Shown in pieces: positions 1 to 8,450 of a stretch of 64,000 nucleotides of DNA. Location: contig DIDS01000033.1 of the NCBI GenBank assembly GCA_002418265.1, positions 168,966 through 232,965 of the forward strand. The letters run 5' to 3'. Numbering within the stretch: the stretch's first letter is position 1; each line of letters starts with the position of its first letter. A program made the position numbers and the translations under genes. Source of the DNA: Acidimicrobiia bacterium UBA5794. Lineage in GTDB: Bacteria > Actinomycetota > Acidimicrobiia > Spongiisociales > UBA5794. A model generated the notes under the pieces. That model worked only from the letters and a program-made list of their open reading frames with translations, did no database searches and had not been told where the DNA came from.

Positions 1-45
1 TAGTCGTCGATCAGATCCGCCGCCAGCGGTATTTTTCCCGTTCTC

Positions 46-1371
46 TCACTGGGTTTCGTCTCGATTCGATCCCGTTGGTGCACCGATCGGATCGACTTCG
101 AGGACAAGTCCGGTGATTCCCACCACCTCAGCAGGAGCCCCAGAGGAAATCACAACACCCCGGTCCGCCGTTGCCTGCCAGCGAGCACCGTCGACCAACA
201 CCACGCCAACCGGATCGAGATCATCGATTGCCACACATCGGCGACCAATCATGTCCTCCCGCCCAACTGTTGGCGTGGCGAATCGTCCCCGAACGACCGT
301 TGTGAGGGCGTACCAGACAAAAAAACCAGTCGCAACGGACGCCACGATGACGAGCCAGATCGCCGGTGGATACGCCGGCCGCGTCGAAGTGAAAGTCAGC
401 CCACCTGCAACCACGAGAAGACCACCAAGAGCCGCCCGCCATCCGACGCGATTTTGAAGAAAGCCCCATACGAGCAAACCGAAGCCCACGATGACCATAC
501 CAACGGCTGGCCACCACATCGGAAGGGTCGCAAATCCGTATCCCGCGACAATCATCGAGATACCCGCAACGGCCGCCATCAACCCGGACCCTGCCGCATA
601 GAACTCAAACACGGCGAACGCAATCGCAAGCACGAAAAAGAGGAACGCTGTCTGAGGGCTTGCCCCCAGCCGGAGGAATCGATCGACAAGTCCGATCTTG
701 ACGAAGGTGACCGGGTGGGTTGCAACGGTGACCTCTTGTCCGTCGATCGTTTGGGCTTCAGCGGTGTCGAGGACGAACGACTGATCACCGCGGGTGAGGG
801 TCACTCCATCGAGTGAAACGATGAGCTGTCCCAGTGCAGGGTCAACACGGTCGATGAACCCGTACACCGTGGGTTCGGCGACACTGGCTGTGACGGTCGA
901 ATCGGCCAACAATGTCGCTGTTGCGAGGAACGCCGCTGGGTCTTCCCCGGGGCGTGCAGACGGCGACTCTGCACCCGATCGCAGCTCGGCCGGACTCAGC
1001 AGCCCAACGACTGCTCCTGGAGCAGCCGAACGGAGATCGGCATGGTTCGCCAGATACGCGGCACCTCCGTAGGCGACCGCCGGACTCGGGCCGATCCACG
1101 CAATGACAGGTGCATTTGCCTCAAGTACTGACTGGTAAAACGGAGCAAGGTCGCCAGATGACACACCGGGGCTGTCAATCTTGAGGATGTAGGCGTAGGC
1201 ACCGTCCGTTTCAAGCGAACGGGCGACGTAGTCCATGACGAGCTGGTCGATCGGGTCGGAAACCTCAACGATCACAATGGGATCCGCTGACGGACTGGCG
1301 AATGCCGCCACCGACGACGCCATGGCAACCATGAGCAGGAATCCGGTGGCGATGAGTCTCGAGATGCGCAC
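46..1371 (-). CDS. NfeD-family membrane protein, degenerate ClpP-like domain
   Basis: Encodes 441 aa from a GTG at 1371; upstream codons in the same frame look non-coding and the GTG is followed at once by a signal-peptide-like hydrophobic stretch (residues 4-28). A ClpP/SppA-like domain follows (about 30-200), then about five membrane helices (about 235-360) and a C-terminal NfeD OB-fold (about 375-430, including GREDMIGRRCVAIDDLDPVG). This order is that of long NfeD proteins, thought to act in membrane protein quality control. In the stretch where family members carry the nucleophile (usually ASAG) this protein reads VAYGGAAY, so the catalytic Ser looks lost. Divergent from the pseudo-receiver gene at 1439. 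Family call is secure; loss of protease activity is inferred from one motif. Confidence 0.8.
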   Translation of the reverse strand: MRISRLIATGFLLMVAMASSVAAFASPSADPIVIVEVSDPIDQLVMDYVARSLETDGAYAYILKIDSPGVSSGDLAPFYQSVLEANAPVIAWIGPSPAVAYGGAAYLANHADLRSAAPGAVVGLLSPAELRSGAESPSARPGEDPAAFLATATLLADSTVTASVAEPTVYGFIDRVDPALGQLIVSLDGVTLTRGDQSFVLDTAEAQTIDGQEVTVATHPVTFVKIGLVDRFLRLGASPQTAFLFFVLAIAFAVFEFYAAGSGLMAAVAGISMIVAGYGFATLPMWWPAVGMVIVGFGLLVWGFLQNRVGWRAALGGLLVVAGGLTFTSTRPAYPPAIWLVIVASVATGFFVWYALTTVVRGRFATPTVGREDMIGRRCVAIDDLDPVGVVLVDGARWQATADRGVVISSGAPAEVVGITGLVLEVDPIGAPTGSNRDETQ

Positions 1372-1425
1372 GGTTGCAGGATACGGAGCAGATTTCTCGT
1401 AGTACCGAAGGTGAATGAGAGGGGG

Positions 1426-1431
1426 TACTCT
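1426..1431 (+). promoter_or_regulatory. Candidate -10 hexamer TACTCT, leaderless start
   Basis: TACTCT ends 7 nt before the ATG at 1439. This spacing would place transcription start at or next to the start codon. It is one of a series of TANNCT hexamers in this window at the same distance from a start codon. Confidence 0.5.
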
Positions 1432-1438
1432 GTGGTAT

Positions 1439-1795
1439 ATGAACACGATTCTTCTCGTCTCGGACACCAAGTCGGTGACCGACAAGGTGCATGCATCCCT
1501 TGGAGGGGCTGACGCAACCGTTGTTGACCATACGGATCCGAAGACCGCATCCCAGGTGGCGTACGAGGGCGGGTTCGATTCAGTGCTTGTCAACATGCAA
1601 GTTGGCACCATGGGTGCAATGGCGGTCGCACGAGCGGTCCGTTCTGGTGCGGGAGATGACGAACCCATTCCGGTCACGATCCTCCTCGACCGCGAGTCTG
1701 ATGCGTTCCTCGCTGGGCGTTCCGGGGCCAAGAACTGGGTCTCCAAGGACTACACCCCGGCCGAGCTGCGCGAGGCTCTCGGCATTTCTCAATGA
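1439..1795 (+). CDS. Receiver-like (pseudo-receiver) protein
   Basis: 118 aa, a single response-regulator-receiver-like fold: ILLVSDT strand, then FDSVLVNMQVG, then VTILLDRES, and a C-terminal WVSKDYTPAEL with the conserved Lys context. The position that is normally the phospho-acceptor Asp is Asn52 (LVNMQ), so it is probably not phosphorylated in the usual way. No output domain is present. The ATG at 1439 is preferred because a -10-like TACTCT lies 7 nt upstream. No partner kinase is adjacent. The receiver assignment rests on overall pattern and is moderate. Confidence 0.6.
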   Translation: MNTILLVSDTKSVTDKVHASLGGADATVVDHTDPKTASQVAYEGGFDSVLVNMQVGTMGAMAVARAVRSGAGDDEPIPVTILLDRESDAFLAGRSGAKNWVSKDYTPAELREALGISQ

Positions 1796-1926
1796 ATCAT
1801 GTCGAGCGAATCTGAACCTGGCAGTACACGCGATCCGTTGGGATCGCTTGGAGTGTCCGCAGGATCGAGTTCTGCCGCGTCGGTTGTCAACGAACCGCAT
1901 CGTCGATATCGCTGGTCCGACTGCCC

Positions 1927-3180
1927 GTGAATGTCGACACGATTGCGTATCTGATAATCCTTGCTGTTTGCACAGCAGCATCCGGATTCTTCTCCGGTTC
2001 CGAGACAGCGCTGATCGGGATCTCACGCGAGCGCGTGCACCAACTCGCCGAAGACAGTGAATCTGGGCGAAAGCTCGAGCGGCTGATCGCAGAGCCCGAG
2101 CGGATGCTGTCGACACTCCTCGTCGCGAACAACACAGTGAACGTTCTGTCGGCGTCAGTTGCGACCATCCTGTTCATCTCACTTATTGGTGATGCATGGG
2201 GACCGTGGGTTGCAACGATTGTCATGACTGCGGTGCTGCTCGTCTTCGGCGAGATCACGCCCAAGACGATCGCAGCCCGTCACCCCGAGAGTTTCTCTCT
2301 CAGAGTCGCGCCAACCATCTGGACCCTGTCGATCTTCCTCGCACCCATCGCAAGCTTCTTTTCGGCCATCACGCGATGGCTCCTTCGTCTCCTGCGTGTG
2401 AGTGGAACGGCGTCGGGTGATGGAGTCACCGACGATGACATCCGGGCACTCGCTGCTCTCGGTGAACGGGGAGGACACATCGAAGAGGCGGAGCGAGAGA
2501 TCATCGATGCGCTCTTCCACCTCGACGATCGATCCGTCCGCGAGGTGATGACACCACGCCTCGACATCGTGACCCTTTCGATGCCGCTTTCGTCCGACCA
2601 TATTCGAATGGTCGTTTCGGCAACGGGGCACTCGCGCTTTCCTGTGACGAGTGGTGACCTTGACGACCTCGTGGGCGTCATCCATGTCAAGGATCTCCTC
2701 CAGAACCCCGAGTATGAGAATTCAGATGACCTCACCAGCCTGATCCGGACACCGAACTACGTGCCAGAGACAATGTCGATCCTCGACACACTGTCGGCAA
2801 TGCGATCGAGTCGATATGGCATGGCGGTCATCGTCGACGAGCACGGGGGCGTCGAAGGCGTCGTGACCATCAAGGATCTGGTTGCGGAGCTTGTCGGCGA
2901 ACTTCAGGACGAGTACGACCCCCGTACACCATCGATCGTCCAGATAGGGCCCGCGCTGTGGATCGTGGACGGGAAGCTCGACATCGAAAATCTTGAAGAT
3001 GTGCTTGACATCGTGGATCTCAGCGTTGGTCCCTATTCGACCGTTGGCGGATACATCATGACGATGTTCGGGCGGGTACCAGCCGAAGGTGACCAGATGG
3101 CAAAAAACGGGATTCGATACACGGTCCTTTCCATGGACCGGCAGCGAGTTGATCGAGTCAGGGTCGAGAGACTCGACTGA
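1927..3180 (+). CDS. CNNM/CorC-HlyC family membrane protein with CBS pair
   Basis: 417 aa from a GTG start. The N-terminal DUF21/CNNM domain (about 1-190) carries membrane helices and the GxxSGSETALIGISRERV-type signature near residue 20 and a GEITPKTIAARHPE motif near 115. Two CBS domains follow (about 205-320: DRSVREVMTPRLDIVTL and GMAVIVDEHGGVEGVV), then a CorC_HlyC C-terminal domain (about 335-415). These proteins are linked to Mg/Co efflux or resistance; haemolysin is a historical name. The gene is preceded by a 131-nt gap after the pseudo-receiver gene with no other feature seen, and is followed 18 nt later by tRNA-Pro. Confidence 0.9.
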   Translation: MNVDTIAYLIILAVCTAASGFFSGSETALIGISRERVHQLAEDSESGRKLERLIAEPERMLSTLLVANNTVNVLSASVATILFISLIGDAWGPWVATIVMTAVLLVFGEITPKTIAARHPESFSLRVAPTIWTLSIFLAPIASFFSAITRWLLRLLRVSGTASGDGVTDDDIRALAALGERGGHIEEAEREIIDALFHLDDRSVREVMTPRLDIVTLSMPLSSDHIRMVVSATGHSRFPVTSGDLDDLVGVIHVKDLLQNPEYENSDDLTSLIRTPNYVPETMSILDTLSAMRSSRYGMAVIVDEHGGVEGVVTIKDLVAELVGELQDEYDPRTPSIVQIGPALWIVDGKLDIENLEDVLDIVDLSVGPYSTVGGYIMTMFGRVPAEGDQMAKNGIRYTVLSMDRQRVDRVRVERLD

Positions 3181-3198
3181 TCGATACAATCCGCTCAT

Positions 3199-3275
3199 CG
3201 GGACGTGGCGCAGCTAGGCAGCGCGCATCGTTCGGGACGATGAGGTCGTCGGTTCAAATCCGACCGTCCCGACCA
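3199..3275 (+). tRNA. tRNA-Pro (anticodon CGG)
   Basis: 77 nt including an encoded CCA. The acceptor arm CGGGACG pairs with CGTCCCG, the D arm is GCGC/GCGC, the anticodon stem CATCG/CGATG closes loop TTCGGGA, giving anticodon CGG, and the T arm is GTCGG-TTCAAAT-CCGAC. The leading C and discriminator A fit bacterial tRNA-Pro. Confidence 0.97.
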
Positions 3276-3306
3276 AAGCCCCTCTCGCTCAATGCGGAGG
3301 GGCTTT
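3275..3306 (+). terminator. Rho-independent-like terminator after tRNA-Pro
   Basis: AAAGCCCCTC (3275-3284) pairs perfectly with GAGGGGCTTT (3297-3306), 12-nt loop. The stem starts inside the tRNA CCA tail. The T-run is short. Confidence 0.7.
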
Positions 3307-3365
3307 CCTCATTCGAATCACTCCTCGGTGCATTCGACCCGTTCTTCGGGCTGTCACCCACCCCG

Positions 3366-3409
3366 ACGGTCGGTGTGCTGTTCCAGCCAGAACTTACCCT
3401 GGGTACGCG
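3366..3409 (+). repeat. 44-bp dispersed repeat, copy A
   Basis: 43 of 44 positions match the reverse complement of 45946-45989; the single difference is T versus C in the ACCC[T/C]GGG core. It lies between the tRNA terminator and the convergent enoyl-CoA hydratase. A 13-nt piece of it (CCCTGGGTACGCG) recurs near 33551. No open reading frame is evident in it. Confidence 0.85.
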
Positions 3410-3415
3410 CAATCG

Positions 3416-4204
3416 CTATTGACCGGTGAAGGTTGGTTTGCGCTTTTCGATGAAGGCTGTGATTCCCTCGTAGAAGTCGTGTGTTTCGCCAGCAGCGAGG
3501 ATCGACTCGGCTTCGACAGACATCTGCTCAACCGGGCTGTTCGCATGCGCCGAATGGAGGAGCTTCCTTGCTCGGACGTAGGCCTGGGTCGGCCCCTTGG
3601 CCAAACGACCTGCGAGCTTGGCGACCGCTTCCTCAAAATCATCAGCCACTGCGACCTCGTTCACGAGTCCAAGCGTGAGGGCTTCACTGGCGTCGACCAG
3701 CCGGTTCGTCAGGATCATGTCCATCGCAACCCGGGTGCCGACGAGCCTCGGAAGAAAGAACGTACTCGACCCGTCCGGTGATACACCAATGCCGGTGTAC
3801 GCCATCGTGAACACCGCTGTATCCGAGGCAACCGCGAGGTCCGTCGCGAGTGCCAAACCCATACCTGCTCCCGCGACGACACCGTTGATGGCTGCGATCG
3901 TCGGGAACGGCAGCTCAAGCATGGTTTCGACGGCGCCGTGGACGGCGTCAAGCACCTGCTGCATCACGTCGTAGGGGTCGTCGCGGTTGTCGTAGAAAGA
4001 CTGGACATCTCCCCCGGCGCAGAATCCGCGACCTGTGCCGGTGAGCACCAGAACCCGGACCGTGGAATCGCCACCAAGATCGATAAGGGCTTCACCCAAT
4101 CTTGTCGCCATCGGAATGGACAACGCGTTCATCGAATCGGGAGCATTCAGCCTTACGGTGGCGATGCCCCCATCCTGTGATACCACAACCAGCTCTTCGG
4201 ACAA
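3416..4204 (-). CDS. Enoyl-CoA hydratase/isomerase family protein (PaaG-like)
   Basis: 262 aa, full length for the crotonase family. Oxyanion-hole segments are GRGFCAGGDVQSF (about 58-70) and NGVVAGAGMGLALATDLAVAS (about 105-125). The usual catalytic Glu region reads YTGIGVSPDGSSTFFLPRL, with Asp in the place seen in PaaG-type ring-epoxide isomerases rather than the Glu pair of true hydratases, so an isomerase role on an acyl-CoA is as likely as hydration. A TTG start at 4204 is preceded by GGGAG. No pathway neighbour is visible. The substrate cannot be told. Confidence 0.85.
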   Translation of the reverse strand: MSEELVVVSQDGGIATVRLNAPDSMNALSIPMATRLGEALIDLGGDSTVRVLVLTGTGRGFCAGGDVQSFYDNRDDPYDVMQQVLDAVHGAVETMLELPFPTIAAINGVVAGAGMGLALATDLAVASDTAVFTMAYTGIGVSPDGSSTFFLPRLVGTRVAMDMILTNRLVDASEALTLGLVNEVAVADDFEEAVAKLAGRLAKGPTQAYVRARKLLHSAHANSPVEQMSVEAESILAAGETHDFYEGITAFIEKRKPTFTGQ

Positions 4205-4286
4205 CAGTGACTCCCTCTCTCATTCGATCATCATCGGCTCGCACCACCTGCTCGCACGACGATAGAGCGCTGGTGAGGCGACAGTC

Positions 4287-5315
4287 TCAATCGATGAGGA
4301 GCTCCGCAAGCTCGACGGCGTTGAGAGCAGCACCTTTTCTGAGGTTGTCACCGATCGCAAACAAGCTGATACCACCGAGATGACCTGCCGTTTCACGGAG
4401 CCGCCCAATCAGGACATCGTCAATCCCTGCGGAATCGAGCGGCGTGGGAACCTTTCGGTCATCCCACAGCTGTATCCCTTCAGCGGTTCCAAGTACCGCC
4501 ACGGCCTCATCAAGATCCATCACTCTGTCGAACCACATCGTCGCAGCGATACCGTGCCCGACCATGACCGGCACCCTGACACAGGTCGGCTCAACCGCGA
4601 TGGATTTCCGGTCGAGGATCTTGCGAGTCTCATTGACGAGTTTCCATTCTTCGTCCGTGTACCCAGCCGCAGTGATCGAACCAGCGAGGGGGAGCACGTT
4701 GTAGCCGATTGGTCGCGAATACAGGTCACCCTCGGGTTCTTCCCAGGCTCCTGATACGAGGGCACTGCGATCCTTGTTGAAGAAGTCGATCTCAGACTCG
4801 AGCTGTCGAATCCCCGTTTGACCACTGCCTGACACACTCTGGTACGACGACGCGATGAGCGTCTTGAGCCCTGCCACCTTGTGGAGTGGTCCCGCTGCCA
4901 TCAGAAGGGTCATCGTCGTGCAGTTCGGGTTTGCGACGATTCCATCGTGCTGCCTGATCGCTGCATCATTCACGTTTGCAACAACAAGGGGAACGTCGTC
5001 GTCCATTCTGAATGCCGACGAGTTGTCGATGACCGTCGCGCCGGCTTCGACGAATCGAGGGGCATGTTCGGCGGAGCGACTCCCGCCAGCGGAGAACAGG
5101 GCAATGTCTATGCCTGCGGGATCCGCCGTCGCAAGATCCTCCACCACCACTTCACCCCACTGTGTGGAAATCACTGAACCTGCACTTCTCGCCGAGGCCA
5201 TGAGGCGCAGGTCGGATACGGGGAACCCCCGCTCCTCGAGAATCGAGAGCATTGTCGTACCAACGGCGCCGGTGGCGCCAACAACTGCAACCCGCGGAGT
5301 CGTGAACGTTTTCAT
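4287..5315 (-). CDS. asd: Aspartate-semialdehyde dehydrogenase
   Basis: 342 aa. Makes L-aspartate 4-semialdehyde from aspartyl phosphate with NADPH, for lysine/DAP, threonine and methionine. The N-terminal VAVVGATGAVGTTMLSILEE is the NADP-binding loop, the active Cys lies in VANPNCTTM (near residue 127), and the C-terminal half carries the family's VRVPVMVGHG. The ATG at 5315 is preceded by AAAAGG. It lies 11 nt downstream of lysC, same strand, so the two are co-transcribed. Confidence 0.96.
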   Translation of the reverse strand: MKTFTTPRVAVVGATGAVGTTMLSILEERGFPVSDLRLMASARSAGSVISTQWGEVVVEDLATADPAGIDIALFSAGGSRSAEHAPRFVEAGATVIDNSSAFRMDDDVPLVVANVNDAAIRQHDGIVANPNCTTMTLLMAAGPLHKVAGLKTLIASSYQSVSGSGQTGIRQLESEIDFFNKDRSALVSGAWEEPEGDLYSRPIGYNVLPLAGSITAAGYTDEEWKLVNETRKILDRKSIAVEPTCVRVPVMVGHGIAATMWFDRVMDLDEAVAVLGTAEGIQLWDDRKVPTPLDSAGIDDVLIGRLRETAGHLGGISLFAIGDNLRKGAALNAVELAELLID

Positions 5316-5326
5316 CGGAAACCTTT

Positions 5327-6547
5327 TCAGGAAGTCGCTTGATCGAGCCCGAGCCCAGTATGGAGGGCCCTCACCGCTTCGCCAACTCGATCGGCACGCA
5401 CAACGCAAGAGATCCGGATCGTCGACGTCGAGATCATCTCGATGTTGATCCCCTCGTTGGACAGGAGGCGGAACATGCGCGCAGCGACGCCGGACTCAGT
5501 CTTCATGCCCAACCCCACAACGGAGATCCTGGCGATGTCACGATCAACCGTGACCCCACCCGCACCGACCGACGCGGCGACCGCTTCGGACTCCTTCGTC
5601 GCTCTGTCGATCGATACCCCGGGTACCGTGAAAGAAATGTCAGTTGATCCGTCACGACTGACGTTCTGAACAATCATGTCAACGTTGACACCCGCCTCTG
5701 CCAGAGCCTCGAACAGGCTCGCGGCGACACCGGGCGTGTCGGGAACCTGGTAGACCGTGACTTTTGCCTCGGATTCGTCGTGTGCGATACCGCGAACGAC
5801 TGCCTGCTCCATGGTCTCCTCCTTGACCCATGTGCCCTCGCCGTCGTGGAACGACGATCGGACGTGAATGGGAATCTTGAATCTTCTCCCGAACTCAACG
5901 GAGCGAGGCATCAGTACGCCAGCCCCAGCGGATGCCAGTTCGAGCATCTCTTCGAAGTTGATCTCGTCGATCTTCCCCGCAGCTTCGACAAGCCTCGGGT
6001 CAGCTGTGAAAACCCCGTCGACGTCCTTGTAAAGCTCGCACCGGTCGGCTGTCAGTGCCGCCGCAAGCGCAACGGCGGTTGCATCCGAACCCCCACGACC
6101 GAGTGTCGTCACGTCACGCGAATCAGGATCGACACCCTGGAACCCCGCAACGATGACGACCTTTCCCTCATTGAGTGCCTCTCGGATACGGTTGGCACGT
6201 ATCTCGACGATCTCAGCTTGTCCGTGTCGGCCGTTCGTGAGGATTCCGGCTTGGGACCCGGTCAACGACGTGGCCGCGATACCGAGATCTTGAATGGCCA
6301 TGGCAACAAGTGCCATCGTGACCCGTTCTCCGGCAGTCAGAAGCATGTCAAGCTCTCGTGGATGGGATCTGCCGGACACCTCTGCGGCCAACTCGAGCAG
6401 CTCATCGGTTCTGATCCCCATGGCACTGACAACCGCCACAACTTCGTCTCCGTCCCTGACCGTGTCAACGATGCGTGTCGCGACATGTCTGATCCGCTCG
6501 GCATCGGCAACCGACGTTCCACCATATTTTTGAATGACGAGGGCCAT
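5327..6547 (-). CDS. lysC: Aspartokinase
   Basis: 406 aa. Phosphorylates L-aspartate, the first step of the aspartate family. It begins MALVIQKYGGTSVAD, the KYGGTS signature, has the kinase core with LGRGGSDATAVALAAAL, and two C-terminal ACT domains (about 265-400) that in the family bind Lys/Thr. Starting at 6547 places a TACACT hexamer 8 nt upstream, on the strand opposite the cyclophilin promoter. In many actinobacteria an internal start gives a separate beta subunit; this cannot be judged here. Confidence 0.96.
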   Translation of the reverse strand: MALVIQKYGGTSVADAERIRHVATRIVDTVRDGDEVVAVVSAMGIRTDELLELAAEVSGRSHPRELDMLLTAGERVTMALVAMAIQDLGIAATSLTGSQAGILTNGRHGQAEIVEIRANRIREALNEGKVVIVAGFQGVDPDSRDVTTLGRGGSDATAVALAAALTADRCELYKDVDGVFTADPRLVEAAGKIDEINFEEMLELASAGAGVLMPRSVEFGRRFKIPIHVRSSFHDGEGTWVKEETMEQAVVRGIAHDESEAKVTVYQVPDTPGVAASLFEALAEAGVNVDMIVQNVSRDGSTDISFTVPGVSIDRATKESEAVAASVGAGGVTVDRDIARISVVGLGMKTESGVAARMFRLLSNEGINIEMISTSTIRISCVVRADRVGEAVRALHTGLGLDQATS

Positions 6548-6555
6548 GAGCCGAA

Positions 6556-6588
6556 AGTGTAGGTGTAGACGGCCTCGTCCCATACTCT
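6556..6588. promoter_or_regulatory. Divergent leaderless promoters of lysC and the cyclophilin gene
   Basis: On the minus strand TACACT (6561-6556) ends 8 nt before the lysC ATG at 6547. On the plus strand TACTCT (6583-6588) ends 7 nt before the ATG at 6596. The whole intergenic region is 48 bp, so there is no room for conventional leaders. Confidence 0.55.
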
Positions 6589-6595
6589 CCCCGCC

Positions 6596-7327
6596 ATGCG
6601 CATCAAAGCTCTCACATTTCTCATCGTCGCGGTCGCCCTCGTTGCTGCCTCCTGCTCATCGGCGGCTTCAGACACGACGACTTCGACATCACCAACCCCG
6701 CAAGCAACACCGTCGCCCTCGTCGCTGCCTCCAACGAATTACGCAGAGTTCCGCTCACAGCCCACCGCTTGTGGAGGCGAACAGCCAGATCCGGTTACGG
6801 AGATGACCTTCGACAAACCCGACGACATGGATGTCACTGAACCGACGATCGTGACCCTCACAACGTCGTGTGGACCCATCGAGATCACCATTGACCCGAG
6901 CGTCGCCCCCGAGACGGTCAACTCGTTTGTGTTCCTCGCCGAAGCGGGCTACTTCGACGGATCGGTTTCCCATCGAGTACTGCCAGGGTTCATGGTGCAA
7001 GCAGGCGACCCAACGGCAACCGGTCGAGGTGGACCCGGCTACACGATCCCGGACGAACTCCCCCCAGAGGGGTTCCTCTATGACGAAGGTGTCGTAGCCA
7101 TGGCAAACGCCGGTTCCGGCACCAGTGGAAGTCAGTTCTTCATCATGGTCGGGAAAGCTGACTGGCTCCCGGCGTCCTACTCCGTGTTCGGATCCGTTAC
7201 CCGTGGATTCGAAACACTCGATGCCATCGAGCAGATACCGCTCGGCATGAACCCGTCAGGAGGGGATCCGTCCCCATCGACGCCTCTTGAGACGCTCTAC
7301 ATCGAATCAGTTGTCGTCAATCGGTAA
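6596..7327 (+). CDS. Cyclophilin-type peptidyl-prolyl isomerase lipoprotein
   Basis: 243 aa. A lipoprotein signal peptide ends in a lipobox around VAASC (Cys20), then a Ser/Thr/Pro-rich linker (about 21-50) and a cyclophilin domain (about 75-240) with VSHRVLPGFMVQAGDP, the FxxxxxGFMVQGGD-type catalytic region, and GTSGSQFFIMVGKA. It should sit on the outer face of the membrane and help fold exported proteins. It resembles actinobacterial PpiB but lacks their N-terminal basic membrane segment, which seems to be encoded by the next gene. Confidence 0.9.
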   Translation: MRIKALTFLIVAVALVAASCSSAASDTTTSTSPTPQATPSPSSLPPTNYAEFRSQPTACGGEQPDPVTEMTFDKPDDMDVTEPTIVTLTTSCGPIEITIDPSVAPETVNSFVFLAEAGYFDGSVSHRVLPGFMVQAGDPTATGRGGPGYTIPDELPPEGFLYDEGVVAMANAGSGTSGSQFFIMVGKADWLPASYSVFGSVTRGFETLDAIEQIPLGMNPSGGDPSPSTPLETLYIESVVVNR

Positions 7328-7330
7328 TCT
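7325..7330 (+). promoter_or_regulatory. Candidate -10 hexamer TAATCT over a stop codon
   Basis: TAATCT ends 7 nt before the ATG at 7338; its first three bases are the stop codon of the cyclophilin gene. Same geometry as the other leaderless starts. Confidence 0.45.
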
Positions 7331-7337
7331 GTCGCAT

Positions 7338-7505
7338 ATGGCTACGGACAAACGCGACAGACAGCGGGCGAACCGCGAGTTGAAAAAGGAACAGCAGGCC
7401 AAGGCAAACATCAAGAAGCAGCGCATGGACATCATCAAGCGCTATGCGGGCTACACCGTCATCTTTGCGATTGCGCTCATTGCGCTCAAGGTCTTCTTCG
7501 GTTGA
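7338..7505 (+). CDS. Small basic single-helix membrane protein
   Basis: 55 aa. A strongly charged N-terminal half (residues 2-33, KRDRQRANRELKKEQQAKAN) is followed by one membrane helix (about 36-54, YTVIFAIALIALKVFF). The layout matches the N-terminal membrane-anchor segment of actinobacterial PpiB proteins, which suggests the anchor exists here as a separate gene beside a lipoprotein cyclophilin. This is inference from pattern. The stop overlaps the TTG start of the next gene in TTGA. Confidence 0.6.
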   Translation: MATDKRDRQRANRELKKEQQAKANIKKQRMDIIKRYAGYTVIFAIALIALKVFFG

Positions 7506-8347
7506 GTGGACTCACAGACCTGCACCTTCACTCCAACCGATCGGACGGTGCAGAATCCCCCACACACCTTGTTGAGCTGACAGCCGATGCTGGTGTGTCG
7601 ACGATGGCGCTCGTCGACCACGATGTTTTGGACGGTCTCGACGAAGCAAGGATCGCGGCCGAATTCCACGGGATTCAATTCATCCCCGGAATCGAGCTGT
7701 CGGTCGACCACAATGGAACGAAGATGCACATGCTCGTGTACTTCATCGAGAACAAGCCAGGCCCGCTCGAGGCGAAGCTGGCGTGGCTTCGTGAGGGAAG
7801 AAATCAACGCAACAGCCAGATCGTCAAAAATCTCAATGACCTTGGGTTTGAGATCACGATCGATGATGTCTTGCGGTGGGCTGCCGGCGAGTCCGTCGGC
7901 CGCCCCCACATCGCGGATGCTCTCGTCGAGATGGGTGCAGTCAAGAGCCGCGATGAAGCGTTTGACGGTCTTCTCCAAGACGGTGGACTTGCCTATGTCG
8001 AGCGCAACCGCCTCACCGCGCTCGAAGCCATCACCCTTGCCAGGGACAGCGGTGGCGTTCCGGTCATCGCACACCCCAAGACAATTTCGGGAGGAGCTGT
8101 GGACTATGCCGCATTGTTTGCCGAGCTCGTCGACGCGGGCCTTGGCGGAATCGAAGCCCATCACGCCTCCCATTCTCCCGAACTACGCGAGCACCTCACA
8201 ACCGTGGCACACCGCCTCGGAATCGCCGCGACCGGAGGTTCGGACTTCCATGGGAACAAGAATCGTGACTTTCGAATCGGTGTCGGAACCGGCGATCTTC
8301 GAGTTCCCGAGACCGCGGTGGAAGAACTCCTGGCTCAGCGCGCGTAA
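7502..8347 (+). CDS. PHP-domain phosphoesterase (TrpH/RNase AM-like)
   Basis: 281 aa from TTG, overlapping the preceding stop by 4 nt. PHP metal motifs are DLHLHSNRSDG (about 5-15), LVDHDVLDGL (about 35-45), GIELSVDH, VPVIAHPKT and TGGSDFHG. The family includes 5'-3' exoribonucleases and nucleoside 3',5'-bisphosphate phosphatases acting in the cytoplasm; the exact substrate cannot be assigned. All expected metal-binding His/Asp residues are present. Confidence 0.88.
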   Translation: MSGLTDLHLHSNRSDGAESPTHLVELTADAGVSTMALVDHDVLDGLDEARIAAEFHGIQFIPGIELSVDHNGTKMHMLVYFIENKPGPLEAKLAWLREGRNQRNSQIVKNLNDLGFEITIDDVLRWAAGESVGRPHIADALVEMGAVKSRDEAFDGLLQDGGLAYVERNRLTALEAITLARDSGGVPVIAHPKTISGGAVDYAALFAELVDAGLGGIEAHHASHSPELREHLTTVAHRLGIAATGGSDFHGNKNRDFRIGVGTGDLRVPETAVEELLAQRA

Positions 8348-8355
8348 ACGCGGAG

Positions 8356-8383
8356 TTGCTCAATACAGGAAATGTGCTAGCGT
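8356..8383 (+). promoter_or_regulatory. Candidate promoter of the his operon
   Basis: TTGCTC (8356-8361) and TAGCGT (8378-8383) are 16 nt apart. Predicted transcription start is near 8390, only a few bases before the leader-peptide ATG at 8394. Confidence 0.5.
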
Positions 8384-8393
8384 TCCGTCTCCA

Positions 8394-8450
8394 ATGAGAC
8401 AGCAGACCACCCACGTGCATCACCATCACCACCCATCGGTGGTCGGTTGA
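8394..8450 (+). CDS. hisL: Histidine operon leader peptide
   Basis: 18 codons, MRQQTTHVHHHHHPSVVG. Six His codons occur in a seven-codon stretch (8412-8432: CAC GTG CAT CAC CAT CAC CAC). It sits between a candidate promoter and a T-run terminator, 104 nt before hisG. This is the classic arrangement for ribosome-mediated attenuation: His starvation stalls the ribosome on the His run. No Shine-Dalgarno sequence is seen, consistent with near-leaderless translation. Confidence 0.92.
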   Translation: MRQQTTHVHHHHHPSVVG

